A stretch of DNA of 64,000 nucleotides from Pleionea sediminis. GTDB lineage: Bacteria > Pseudomonadota > Gammaproteobacteria > Enterobacterales > Kangiellaceae. The notes beneath the pieces are model-generated. The model saw only the letters and a program-made list of their open reading frames with translations, ran no database searches and had not been told where the DNA came from. The stretch covers positions 372,001 through 436,000 of the forward strand of contig NZ_SUNB01000002.1 of NCBI RefSeq assembly GCF_007570825.1, in the 5' to 3' direction. Within the stretch, counting starts at the first letter, position 1. Every line of letters starts with the position of its first letter. Position numbers and translations under genes: made by a program. Below are positions 8,169 through 16,678 of this stretch, piece after piece.

Positions 8169-9641
8169 TTAACCAATAACCTTCTCATTCTGACGACCAT
8201 ATACATCATCGAAGCGCACAATATCATCCTCTCCGAGATAACTACCTGATTGAACTTCGACTAATTCGAGTGGAAATTTACCAGGATTAACCAATCGATG
8301 AGTTGAACCAATTGGAATGTAGGTTGACTCATTTTCCGTCAACAAAAACGTTTTATCATCGCAGGTTACTTCTGCGGTACCATGAACGACAATCCAATGT
8401 TCTGCTCGATGATGATGCATTTGTAGCGATAAGGAGGCTCCTGGATTTACGACAATTCGCTTTACCTGATAGCGCTCACCAAAATCAACTGTTTCATAAT
8501 TCCCCCAAGGGCGATAGACACGGCGATGAACCAAATGTTCATCCCGATTTTCCGACTTCAAACGGGCAACAATTTTTTTAACGTCTTGAGCTTTATCTTT
8601 ATTTGCAACAAGCACAGCATCAGGGGTTTCAACAACCACTAAATTGTCAACACCCAGTGTTGCCACAAGTCTTTCTTGACTCATAACAAATGTGTTAGTG
8701 CTATCCTCTTGCATCACATCACCAACGGAAACATTTCCTTTTTCATCAGCACTCATATAATCCGATACACTTGACCATGCACCTAAGTCCGTCCAACTAC
8801 AATCAAGAGAAATCATATGAACAGAAATATTTAGCTTCTTAAGTGACTCGATATTTTCAATAACAGCATAATCAATGCTATCAGAAGGAGATGCCTCAAA
8901 AGAAGACTGATCAACTCGCACAAAATCTAAATCTTCTTGAGCACCCTTCATAGATTTGGAACAGGCTTCTAATATTTTAGGCTGTAGAGCTTCTATGGAT
9001 TGGTTCCAAACGGATGCTTTAGTCACAAACATACCGCTGTTCCAAAAATAGTTTCCTGCATTTAAATAAGATTCAGCGGTAGCTTGATCGGGTTTTTCTT
9101 TAAAAGAGGATACAGCGAAAACTTCGCTACCTGATTTTTCTGTTGCTTCAATATAACCGTATCCAGTATGCGGCCATGCTGGTTTTATACCAAAGACACC
9201 TATACTCGCTTGCTGTGAAATTTCAGACGAGAGTTTAATGATACTCTCTGCAAAAATAGATGGTTCCTCAATAGCATGATCAGCCGGTAAAACAAGCATC
9301 AATGCATCAGGATCTTTACTAGACAAAAAAACAGAGGCCAGAGTTAAAGCCGGCGCAGTATTCCGAGCAGAAGGCTCTAATATAATCGAGGTTAATTCGC
9401 ATCCCAGCTCCTGTGCTTGTTGAGCAATCAGAAAACGATGTTGCTCGTTACAGACTACAACCGGCGGTTCAATCGAAAATTGACTACTCACCGATTTCAG
9501 TAGCTCACAGCGCTCTAAAGTCTTTTGAAATAAACTGGAATTCTCAGTCAGATTAACTAACTGCTTAGGGAATAAATCACGAGAAACAGGCCATAATCGA
9601 GTACCTGCACCGCCAGAAAGAATGACAGGATAAAGTTTCAT
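8169..9641 (-). CDS. manC: Mannose-1-phosphate guanylyltransferase / mannose-6-phosphate isomerase
   Basis: 490 residues from ATG 9641, preceded by an AAGGACG ribosome binding site; the in-frame start at 9671 would add ten residues and lacks this. The N-terminal nucleotidyltransferase has GGAGTRLWPVSR (10-21) and FPKQL. The C-terminal cupin has PWGNYETVDFGERYQ and QMHHHRAEHWIVV, the type II PMI metal site. The enzyme makes GDP-mannose, precursor of mannose, fucose or rhamnose units in surface polysaccharides, and may also isomerise fructose-6-phosphate. It stands apart from the export operon at the window start but probably feeds it. Confidence 0.94.
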   Translation of the reverse strand: MKLYPVILSGGAGTRLWPVSRDLFPKQLVNLTENSSLFQKTLERCELLKSVSSQFSIEPPVVVCNEQHRFLIAQQAQELGCELTSIILEPSARNTAPALTLASVFLSSKDPDALMLVLPADHAIEEPSIFAESIIKLSSEISQQASIGVFGIKPAWPHTGYGYIEATEKSGSEVFAVSSFKEKPDQATAESYLNAGNYFWNSGMFVTKASVWNQSIEALQPKILEACSKSMKGAQEDLDFVRVDQSSFEASPSDSIDYAVIENIESLKKLNISVHMISLDCSWTDLGAWSSVSDYMSADEKGNVSVGDVMQEDSTNTFVMSQERLVATLGVDNLVVVETPDAVLVANKDKAQDVKKIVARLKSENRDEHLVHRRVYRPWGNYETVDFGERYQVKRIVVNPGASLSLQMHHHRAEHWIVVHGTAEVTCDDKTFLLTENESTYIPIGSTHRLVNPGKFPLELVEVQSGSYLGEDDIVRFDDVYGRQNEKVIG

Positions 9642-9706
9642 AATACGTCCTTGCTTTGTACAACCTTTCAAATAATATTAACTTAATTATTATCGGGTTA
9701 GAAATG

Positions 9707-9732
9707 AAAAAGGCCCAAACTGGGCCTTTTTC
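9707..9732 (-). terminator. Terminator between comEA-like gene and manC
   Basis: AAAAAGGCCCA / TGGGCCTTTTT inverted repeat with T run on both strands. It lies just past the stop of the comEA-like gene and ahead of manC. Confidence 0.88.
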
Positions 9733-9746
9733 TCAATTTGACGTAA

Positions 9747-10049
9747 TTAAAGTTTAATTGCTGCTCTATTTTTATTCAAAGTAGCTTCACCAATTCCTTT
9801 TACATCAAGTAATTGCTCAACTCGCTCGAATCCACCTAATTGCTCTCGCAACTCAACTATAGCTTGCGCTCGCTTTTCACCTATTCCAGACAATAACTCT
9901 GATATTTCTTCTGGTGTCGCAGTATTTATATTTACCTGAACGATTTCAGATTGAACCACATCAGTATTTGCCACATCCTTGGCGTCAGCATGCATAGACA
10001 CGCCCAAAGTTAACATTCCAGCTAAAAATAAAGATTTTAAAAGTTTCAT
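9747..10049 (-). CDS. ComEA-like helix-hairpin-helix DNA-binding protein
   Basis: 100 residues. A signal peptide (about 1-23, ending MHADA) is followed by a pair of helix-hairpin-helix motifs: VNINTATPEEISELLSGIGE and VEQLLDVKGIGEATLNKN. Small exported proteins of this type (ComEA/YbaV) bind double-stranded DNA in the periplasm and help pull it in during natural transformation. It is downstream of pyrF and ends in its own terminator, the position it also holds in related gammaproteobacteria. A role in DNA uptake is inferred; no other competence gene is seen here. Confidence 0.85.
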   Translation of the reverse strand: MKLLKSLFLAGMLTLGVSMHADAKDVANTDVVQSEIVQVNINTATPEEISELLSGIGEKRAQAIVELREQLGGFERVEQLLDVKGIGEATLNKNRAAIKL

Positions 10050-10125
10050 AAATATTCCCTTTCAATAGTTAACAACTTAAATCTGTTTATCTCCAAACAG
10101 ATGGCGCTATTGTATTGATGAGATA

Positions 10126-10845
10126 TTACTCTGACAATAGCGATTGAATAGAATCAGAAATATCGCACAATGCTTTAAGCGGATTGCCAGACTGAGTGAT
10201 AGGTCGGCCAATGACAAGATAGTCCGCCCCTTGGGTAATCGCTTGTTCGGGTGTTAGAACTCTTGTCTGATCATCTTTAGCTGAATTTGCGGGTCGAATT
10301 CCAGGTGTAACTAACTTAAAATCGGCTCCTAAACGTGATTTGAGTATTCGAGCTTCTTGAGCAGAACAAACCACGCCATCTAATCCAGATTCTTTCGACA
10401 ACTCAGCCAAGCTTAAAACCTGGTCTTGCAGAGCTCGATTAACTCCTGTTTGAGCCAATTCATCCTGAGACATACTGGTGAGTACAGTGACCGCAATAAG
10501 TCTGGGCTTCATTTCACCGTACGATGTTAGCGCCTCTTTCGCTTTAGTCATCATTTTCGCGCCACCGGATGCATGAACATTCACCATCCATACTCCAAGG
10601 TCAGCAGCAGCTTTACACGCATTGGCAACTGTATTTGGAATATCATGAAACTTTAAATCTAAAAAGACATCAAATTGCTTTTCAACAAGTTGCTTCACAA
10701 ATTGTGGCCCAAAAAGAGTAAACATTTCTTTACCGACTTTTAAGCGACAACGCTCAGGATCAAGTTGCTCAATTAAATCGAAAGCTGATTTTTCTTGATT
10801 AAAGTCTAATGCAACAATAATGCTCGGGTCTGAAGATTGTGCCAT
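10126..10845 (-). CDS. pyrF: Orotidine 5'-phosphate decarboxylase
   Basis: 239 residues, a TIM-barrel enzyme of normal length. The catalytic segment [10 protein letters not shown] (about 63-72) holds the Asp-Lys-Asp core. Substrate-phosphate residues lie in VTPGIRP and the final [11 protein letters not shown]. It converts OMP to UMP, the last step of pyrimidine synthesis. It begins six bases after the lapB stop, so it is in the lapA-lapB-pyrF operon, the same arrangement as in E. coli. Confidence 0.96.
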   Translation of the reverse strand: MAQSSDPSIIVALDFNQEKSAFDLIEQLDPERCRLKVGKEMFTLFGPQFVKQLVEKQFDVFLDLKFHDIPNTVANACKAAADLGVWMVNVHASGGAKMMTKAKEALTSYGEMKPRLIAVTVLTSMSQDELAQTGVNRALQDQVLSLAELSKESGLDGVVCSAQEARILKSRLGADFKLVTPGIRPANSAKDDQTRVLTPEQAITQGADYLVIGRPITQSGNPLKALCDISDSIQSLLSE

Positions 10846-10851
10846 TTTAAT

Positions 10852-12030
10852 TTACTCTCCTTCCAAGCCAACAATGGGTTTTACGGCTCCCCAATATTTA
10901 CAGCTTGGACACTGCCAAAATAGTGTTTTACCACTGAACCCACAGTGGCTACATCGATAAGTTGGTTTTGAATCAAATGAGCGTTGAATGATTCGATGCA
11001 AAACTTCTAAAGAGGATCGAGCCGCAGAACCAATTTGCGACATCTGAATGTCTATTAATGATAGAAGACCTTTGAGTGAAGGTTTTTGCTCTAATTGATC
11101 CGAAATAAATTGTGCCGCTTTTGCTTCTCCTTCTTCTTCTCTAAGTAAGTCAGCATAAGCAAGCACTACAGAAACACTGACACTATAAGGTAAAGTGTTT
11201 CTAAGAAAGCTTTTATAGCCTTTCAGATCATTTAGCTTTTCATAACATGACTTTATAGCTTCTAAAACTTCAGAGACAAATTCTGGATTAAACTTAACTA
11301 ACTCTCGATAATACTTGAGGGCTTGTTTATATTGCCCTTCCTGAATCGATAGCTCCCCTCTAATCATATTCGCTCTGACGCATTTTGAGTCAATGTTAAT
11401 CGCTCTCTTTAATGACTGAAAAGCTGCCTTAACGTGGTTCTGAGACACTTGCTGTTGTGCCAACTCACAATAGAAGTTAGCGATTTCTGCAGCATGATCT
11501 TTATTGTCAACCGTTTGCAATTGCTCTGCGACAGTTACTGCGTTACTCCAATCTTTCGTTTGCTGATAAATTTGCATCAACTGTCGCAAACTGGTCGCCT
11601 TGTGTCTCGACTCTTGAATTAAGTCTTTAAATATACTCTCTGCGCGATCAAACAATCCAGCAGCCATGTAGTCGAGACCTAATTCCAATAGCGCTTTTTT
11701 TCGAGTTTTTGAATCAAGCGAGGGACGAGCAATTAATACCTGATGAGACCGTATTGCTAAATCGACTTCACCACGTTTTCGGTACATATTTCCAAGCGCT
11801 AAATAAGTTTCAGCCGTTTCAGAGTCAACCTCTAACATTTTGACAAAGGTATCAATCGCTCGATCGGGTTGCTCATCCAATAAATAGTTTAATCCATCAA
11901 AATACTGACGAGACAAGCCAGCTGTTTGTCTATGAAGTTTTCGTTCTGCACTTTTACGACCGAACCGGAATCCACTGTACGCAGCAACAGGCAAAAGAGC
12001 TACCAACAGATAAAACCACATTTCTGCCAT
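10852..12030 (-). CDS. lapB: Lipopolysaccharide assembly protein LapB
   Basis: 392 residues. An N-terminal membrane anchor (about 4-20) is followed by an array of tetratricopeptide repeats (about 35-330) and a C-terminal rubredoxin-like metal knuckle, CSHCGFSG ... CPSCKYWG, near 356-377. LapB (YciM) links the LPS biosynthetic and transport machinery and promotes FtsH-dependent turnover of LpxC. It directly abuts lapA upstream and pyrF downstream. All four metal-binding cysteines are present. Confidence 0.95.
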   Translation of the reverse strand: MAEMWFYLLVALLPVAAYSGFRFGRKSAERKLHRQTAGLSRQYFDGLNYLLDEQPDRAIDTFVKMLEVDSETAETYLALGNMYRKRGEVDLAIRSHQVLIARPSLDSKTRKKALLELGLDYMAAGLFDRAESIFKDLIQESRHKATSLRQLMQIYQQTKDWSNAVTVAEQLQTVDNKDHAAEIANFYCELAQQQVSQNHVKAAFQSLKRAINIDSKCVRANMIRGELSIQEGQYKQALKYYRELVKFNPEFVSEVLEAIKSCYEKLNDLKGYKSFLRNTLPYSVSVSVVLAYADLLREEEGEAKAAQFISDQLEQKPSLKGLLSLIDIQMSQIGSAARSSLEVLHRIIQRSFDSKPTYRCSHCGFSGKTLFWQCPSCKYWGAVKPIVGLEGE

Positions 12031-12324
12031 CTAATAGTCATCCCTGATGGGCAATGAGCGTAAGTTTTCTACTTCTTTCGACTTTTGCTCTAATTGACGC
12101 TTAGATTGCCGGATTTGAATTTTATGCTTTAGCATGGTGCCACTTAAACTTATCCAGCCAACTAAATAACCAAGCACTAAAAATCCCACCATAATAAAAG
12201 CGAGTGGAATATTACTTTGACCAATAAAATAACTTAATACTACTTCTTGATCATTCTGGGCAAAAAATAGAATAGAAAGTGTGCAAACTAATAAGAAAAT
12301 AAAAAAATATATGACGCCTCGCAC
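12031..12324 (-). CDS. lapA: LapA family protein (DUF1049)
   Basis: 97 residues with two membrane spans (about 5-22 and 40-62) joined by the FAQNDQEVVLSYFIG segment typical of LapA/YciS. A basic, coiled-coil-like cytoplasmic tail follows. It works with LapB at the inner membrane in LPS assembly. The stop codon directly precedes the lapB start. Confidence 0.93.
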   Translation of the reverse strand: MRGVIYFFIFLLVCTLSILFFAQNDQEVVLSYFIGQSNIPLAFIMVGFLVLGYLVGWISLSGTMLKHKIQIRQSKRQLEQKSKEVENLRSLPIRDDY

Positions 12325-12363
12325 ACAAAACTCCTGATTGAATAAATAATGTAATTTTCAGGT

Positions 12364-12394
12364 ATAAAAAAAGGCAGGTCAATGACATGCCTTA
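12364..12394 (-). terminator. Terminator after ihfB
   Basis: On the - strand a hairpin AAGGCA-x-GTCA-loop-TGAC-x-TGCCTT is followed by seven T. It separates ihfB from lapA. Confidence 0.85.
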
Positions 12395-12416
12395 TGTATT
12401 TCACATAAACGGTGAT

Positions 12417-12710
12417 TTAATTATTCTGGAGACTTTCATTAACCCTGTCACGCAACTCTTTACCGGGCTTGAAGTGAGGAACGTATTTGCCAGCAAGACG
12501 CACTGCATCGCCTGTTTTAGGATTTCTGCCCGTCCGAGGAGCCCTGAAATGGAGCGAGAAACTGCCAAATCCTCGAATCTCAATCCGCTCACCTCGAGCG
12601 AGGGCTTGAGCCATATGCTCTAAAAGGCTTTTAACTACCAACTCAACGTCTTTAGCTGAAAGCTGCGTCTGATGCGCGGCTAAACGTTCAATTAATTCAG
12701 ATTTGGTCAT
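12417..12710 (-). CDS. ihfB: Integration host factor subunit beta
   Basis: 97 residues, HU/IHF fold. The DNA-intercalating arm contains [13 protein letters not shown] (about 55-67), preceded by [11 protein letters not shown]. The start [11 protein letters not shown] is typical of IhfB. With IhfA it bends DNA sharply at specific sites in replication, recombination and transcription. Its position directly after rpsA is conserved in gammaproteobacteria, and terminators flank it on both sides, suggesting its own transcription unit. Confidence 0.95.
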   Translation of the reverse strand: MTKSELIERLAAHQTQLSAKDVELVVKSLLEHMAQALARGERIEIRGFGSFSLHFRAPRTGRNPKTGDAVRLAGKYVPHFKPGKELRDRVNESLQNN

Positions 12711-12782
12711 TGGAAAACCCGTTTCCTTTGTTATTCAAAAGGTTATGTCTATTTAAAATAGTACAAAACGGGCCTTGAGATC

Positions 12783-12821
12783 AAAAAAAAATGCACCTAA
12801 TCAAAGGATTAAGTGCATTTA
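12783..12821 (-). terminator. Terminator after rpsA
   Basis: On the - strand AAATGCAC-TTAATC-loop-GATTA-GGTGCATTT ends in a run of nine T, just past the rpsA stop at 12841. Confidence 0.9.
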
Positions 12822-12840
12822 ATCTCAATTAGAGAGGTAA

Positions 12841-14523
12841 TTAGGCGTCTTGTTGATCCATTTTTTCTTTCAACAGGTCACCAAGAGTCGCTGGAGCAGA
12901 CTCATCGCCTTGCTCTTTGCTGAAGTCTTTAATTGCTTGTTGCTCTTCGGCGTGATCTTTTGCCTTGATAGACAAGTTAATTACACGGTTTTTACGGTCA
13001 ACACCGATGAACTTAGCTTCAACTTCATCACCTACATTCAAGTGCTTAGAAGCGTCTTCGACACGCTCTGCACTGATTTCAGAAGCTCGAAGGTATCCTT
13101 CGACATTATCAGATAACTCGATTTTAGCGCCTTTAGCGTCAACTTCAGTAACCTTACCGTTAACAATCGAGCCTTTAGAGTTTCCTGACATGTAGCTAGA
13201 GAAAGGATCTTCATCAACTTGCTTAATACCTAGCGAGATACGCTCACGCTCTGCATCGACAGCAAGAACAACGGCTTCAACCTCATCACCTTTCTTGAAA
13301 TCACGAACAGCTTCTTCGCCTGGTAGGCTCCAAGAAATATCAGACAAGTGAACCAAACCATCGATTCCACCGTCAAGTCCGATGAAAATACCGAAATCAG
13401 TGATTGATTTAATCTTGCCAGAAACACGGTCATTCTTGTCGTGCTTAGACGCAAACTCATTCCAAGGATTAACTTTACATTGTTTGATACCAAGAGAAAT
13501 ACGACGGCGCTCTTCATCAATATCAAGAACCAATACTTCCACTTCATCACCAAGACTAACAACCTTACTTGGGTGAATGTTCTTATTAGTCCAGTCCATT
13601 TCAGAAACGTGAACAAGACCTTCAACGCCTTCTTCAATTTCAACGAAACAACCGTAATCAGTTAAGTTAGTAACACGACCATAAATTCGTGCTCCTTCAG
13701 GATAACGACGCGCGATATCAACCCATGGATCTTCACCAAGCTGCTTCAGACCTAGAGAAACGCGTTGCTTGTCTTTATCAAACTTAAGAACTTTAACGTT
13801 TATCTCATCACCAACCTGAACAATTTCAGATGGGTGCTTAACACGCTTCCAAGACATGTCAGTGATATGCAATAGACCATCGACACCACCCAAATCAACG
13901 AATGCACCATAATCAGTAAGATTCTTAACGATACCTTTTGCTTCAGCTCCTTCATTCAGCTTAGCAAGTAACTCGTCTCTTTCTGCGCTGTTTTCATCTT
14001 CGATAACGCTACGACGTGAAACAACAACATTATTTCGCTTCTGATCAAGCTTAATAACTTTGAATTCTAATTCTTTATTCTCAAGGTGAGTTGTGTCTCT
14101 TAAAGGACGAACATCAACTAAAGAACCGGGTAAGAACGCACGAATCTTGTTAATTTCAACTGTGAAACCACCTTTAACTTTACCAGTGATAACACCATTA
14201 ACTTTTTCGCCCGCTTCGTGAGCTTTCTCAAGTTCTTTCCAAGTCTCGAAACGCTTCGCGCGCTCACGAGATAATCGAGTTTCACCGAAGCCATCTTCAA
14301 CGGCATCCAATGCAACTTCAACTTCATCACCAACTTCAACTTCCAATTCACCCGCTGAGTTAGTGAATTGATCGCGAGGGATTACCCCTTCAGACTTGAG
14401 GCCAGCATTTACAGTTACCATTTCGCTGTCGATAGCAACAACAGTACCTGTCACGATTGCGCCTGGGCGCATTTCTACTTCTTGAAGACTTTGTTCAAAC
14501 AGTTCTGCGAAATTTTCGCTCAT
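12841..14523 (-). CDS. rpsA: 30S ribosomal protein S1
   Basis: 560 residues from ATG 14523 ([13 protein letters not shown]), the usual S1 start, with AGGA upstream; a longer frame begins at 14550. Six S1 RNA-binding repeats can be counted, e.g. [39 protein letters not shown] and [20 protein letters not shown]1 binds mRNA leaders and brings them to the 30S subunit. It lies between cmk and ihfB as in E. coli. The leader (14524-14659) contains a GTCAC/GTGAC stem near the start, possibly involved in S1 autoregulation, which is known in E. coli. Confidence 0.97.
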   Translation of the reverse strand: MSENFAELFEQSLQEVEMRPGAIVTGTVVAIDSEMVTVNAGLKSEGVIPRDQFTNSAGELEVEVGDEVEVALDAVEDGFGETRLSRERAKRFETWKELEKAHEAGEKVNGVITGKVKGGFTVEINKIRAFLPGSLVDVRPLRDTTHLENKELEFKVIKLDQKRNNVVVSRRSVIEDENSAERDELLAKLNEGAEAKGIVKNLTDYGAFVDLGGVDGLLHITDMSWKRVKHPSEIVQVGDEINVKVLKFDKDKQRVSLGLKQLGEDPWVDIARRYPEGARIYGRVTNLTDYGCFVEIEEGVEGLVHVSEMDWTNKNIHPSKVVSLGDEVEVLVLDIDEERRRISLGIKQCKVNPWNEFASKHDKNDRVSGKIKSITDFGIFIGLDGGIDGLVHLSDISWSLPGEEAVRDFKKGDEVEAVVLAVDAERERISLGIKQVDEDPFSSYMSGNSKGSIVNGKVTEVDAKGAKIELSDNVEGYLRASEISAERVEDASKHLNVGDEVEAKFIGVDRKNRVINLSIKAKDHAEEQQAIKDFSKEQGDESAPATLGDLLKEKMDQQDA

Positions 14524-14655
14524 TACCTGATTCCTAGATTGTTGAGTCACTAGTAAAAAAGTGACCTTGTTTCGTCCAGTTAGTCACATCCTGAAAAACC
14601 GGGGCTGTTTAAAAACTCACTATCGTCCGTGCAGCGAGTACCAAAATTCAATGTT

Positions 14656-14679
14656 AACTTCAGGAACTCTCCTGAAGTT
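14656..14679. other. Stem-loop at the cmk stop codon
   Basis: Perfect inverted repeat AACTTCAGGA-ACTC-TCCTGAAGTT overlaps the last codons and stop of cmk. The T run is on the + side, so for the cmk-rpsA transcript it is more likely a processing or partial-termination structure than a strong terminator. Confidence 0.55.
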
Positions 14680-15349
14680 TTTCTGTCACATAATCAAGCA
14701 CTTGTGAGAAGACTTCGTCAGCCGATAAAGATGAGCTATCAACAACAAAAGCACCCCCCGCGGGTACCAGTGGGGCCACGGTGCGAGTGCGGTCACGCTC
14801 ATCGCGTGCTTTTATGCTTTCTAAAATGGCGGCTAGATTAGCATCAATTCCCTTTTGTTTCAACTGATTATACCGCCTAGACGCCCGTGTTTCGGCGCTT
14901 GCGGTGAGAAACACTTTCGCTTCAGCTTCTGGAAAAACGATAGTTCCCATATCTCTTCCATCAGCTATTAAACCAGGAGCCCTATTAAAATCACGTTGTT
15001 TTTGCAGTAAGGCTTCTCTAACTTCTGGAATCGATGCAACTTGACTGGCTCTTTGACCAGCTTCATCTGTGCGTATTAAATCACCAACGGGTTCGTCATT
15101 AAGATATGCGATAACTTCGTTAGATGCATCGTCAGTTTTAAATTCAAGTGGAAGATTTCTGGCAAGCTCGGTAATTTCTTCAGTTTGGTCAGGAGTTAGA
15201 TTCGAACGGTGTGCAGCAAAACCGAGCACTCGATAAATTGCGCCACTATCCAAGATCGGCCAACCTAAAGTTTTCGATAAACGAAATGCAATTGTTCCTT
15301 TTCCAGAACCTGAAGGTCCGTCAATTGTAATCACCGGAGAATTCGACAT
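14660..15349 (-). CDS. cmk: Cytidylate kinase
   Basis: About 229 residues from ATG 15349; a GTG two codons upstream (15355) is also possible. The P-loop GPSGSGKGT lies near residue 12 to 20. ADGRDMGTIVFPEA and LTASAETRASRRYNQL are characteristic CMP-kinase blocks, with RDERDRTRTVAPL in the lid. It phosphorylates CMP and dCMP. It precedes rpsA as in most gammaproteobacteria. Here serC lies directly upstream, whereas pheA, hisC and tyrA/aroA genes often sit between serC and cmk in relatives. Confidence 0.95.
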   Translation of the reverse strand: MSNSPVITIDGPSGSGKGTIAFRLSKTLGWPILDSGAIYRVLGFAAHRSNLTPDQTEEITELARNLPLEFKTDDASNEVIAYLNDEPVGDLIRTDEAGQRASQVASIPEVREALLQKQRDFNRAPGLIADGRDMGTIVFPEAEAKVFLTASAETRASRRYNQLKQKGIDANLAAILESIKARDERDRTRTVAPLVPAGGAFVVDSSSLSADEVFSQVLDYVTEKLQESS

Positions 15350-15443
15350 GGCCACACCAGTTGTTTAAAAAGTGGCGCCATTTTAATCAAACCGAGTTAA
15401 AACACAAGTAGTAAACGGAATATTCCTAAATCAAAATTCGGTG

Positions 15444-16532
15444 CTAAGCTCTTTTTTCAAAGTCTTTCATAAACTCAACTAAAGCCTCAACACCCTCAAT
15501 GGGCATGGCATTGTATAAACTGGCTCTCATTCCACCAACACTTCGATGACCTTTTAAATTAACCAATCCAAATTGCTCTGCTTCAGCCAAAAACATCTCA
15601 TTCAAAGATTCATCCTGTAGTATAAAAGGAATATTCATTCGCGAACGGCAATGAGGCTTAACGGGATTACGATAAAACTCACTGTTATCGATGTATTCAT
15701 ACAAGATCGTCGATCGTTCATCGGCTCGACGTTCCATTTCTTCAACTCCGCCCTGGCGCTTTATCCAATCAAAAACAAGTCCCGCCAAATACCATGAGTA
15801 AGTGGGAGGAGTATTGTACATACTGTCATTTTCTGCCAAAACTTTATATTGCATTAAACTGGGAACAGTGGGTGGCAATTCTTTTTGAAGCCAATCATCA
15901 CGGACAATAATGATCGAGAGCCCTGCCGGCCCTATGTTTTTTTGTGCGCCGGCATAGATTAAAGCAAAATCTTCGATATTTATTATCTTAGAAAGGATAT
16001 TCGATGACATATCCGCAATCCAGCGACCCTTTCCATGCTTAGGAAAATTTAAAAACTCAACGCCACCTATAGTTTCGTTCGTCGTTAAATGAAAATAATC
16101 AAAAGTGTCAGAGAAAGCCCACTGCTTTTCGGGAACGATAGACAGCAATCCATCATCACTTTGCAACGCTTCTACAACAGACACGTTGCCGAATTTACTT
16201 GCCTCACCAATCGCTTTTTTGCCCCAAATTCCAGTATTAACGTAAACGGCCTGAGTTCTTAAAAAATTTAGAGGAACCATTGCAAACTGCAAGCTAGCGC
16301 CACCGGCCGAAAACAAAACTTTATAGTTGTCGGGAATGGACATTAACTCTCTTAAATCGGTTTCAGCCTTTTCGGCAATGGAAGCAAACTCTTTACCCCG
16401 ATGGCTAAAGTCCATCACCGATAGTCCAGTACCATGCCAATCTAAAAACTCCTGTTGTGCAATCTGCATAACCTTTTTCGGCAACATAGCAGGTCCGGCA
16501 CTAAAATTAAAAGGAGGCCAATGTTTTTGCAT
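15444..16532 (-). CDS. serC: Phosphoserine aminotransferase
   Basis: About 362 residues from ATG 16532 (MQKHWPPFNFSAGPAMLP); a GTG at 16538 is an alternative. The PLP-binding lysine is in YAGAQKNIGPAG and substrate loops are seen in SHRGKEF and the C-terminal GHRSVGGMRASLYNA. It makes phosphoserine in serine synthesis and also acts in pyridoxal phosphate synthesis. Gene order gyrA-serC is conserved in many gammaproteobacteria. A terminator (16564-16594) separates it from gyrA, so it must have its own promoter. Confidence 0.95.
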   Translation of the reverse strand: MQKHWPPFNFSAGPAMLPKKVMQIAQQEFLDWHGTGLSVMDFSHRGKEFASIAEKAETDLRELMSIPDNYKVLFSAGGASLQFAMVPLNFLRTQAVYVNTGIWGKKAIGEASKFGNVSVVEALQSDDGLLSIVPEKQWAFSDTFDYFHLTTNETIGGVEFLNFPKHGKGRWIADMSSNILSKIINIEDFALIYAGAQKNIGPAGLSIIIVRDDWLQKELPPTVPSLMQYKVLAENDSMYNTPPTYSWYLAGLVFDWIKRQGGVEEMERRADERSTILYEYIDNSEFYRNPVKPHCRSRMNIPFILQDESLNEMFLAEAEQFGLVNLKGHRSVGGMRASLYNAMPIEGVEALVEFMKDFEKRA

Positions 16533-16563
16533 ATTCACTTACTCAATAATTTTTAGCGAGAAA

Positions 16564-16594
16564 CAAAAAAGAGTCGTTAAAAAACGACTCTTTA
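16564..16594 (-). terminator. Terminator after gyrA
   Basis: AAAGAGTCGTT-loop-AACGACTCTTT, 11-bp stem, followed by T run on the - strand, about 85 bases past the gyrA stop. Confidence 0.9.
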
Positions 16595-16678
16595 ATTATG
16601 CCTCATAAAATCCAATTCCTAAATATCAATAGGACATGAACTACGGCATTCTTTGAATTAAATCACCACTACAATTAT

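Noticed and set aside
12965..13665. Several frames antisense or out of frame within rpsA
   Set aside because: They mirror the repetitive S1 codons and carry no independent signals.
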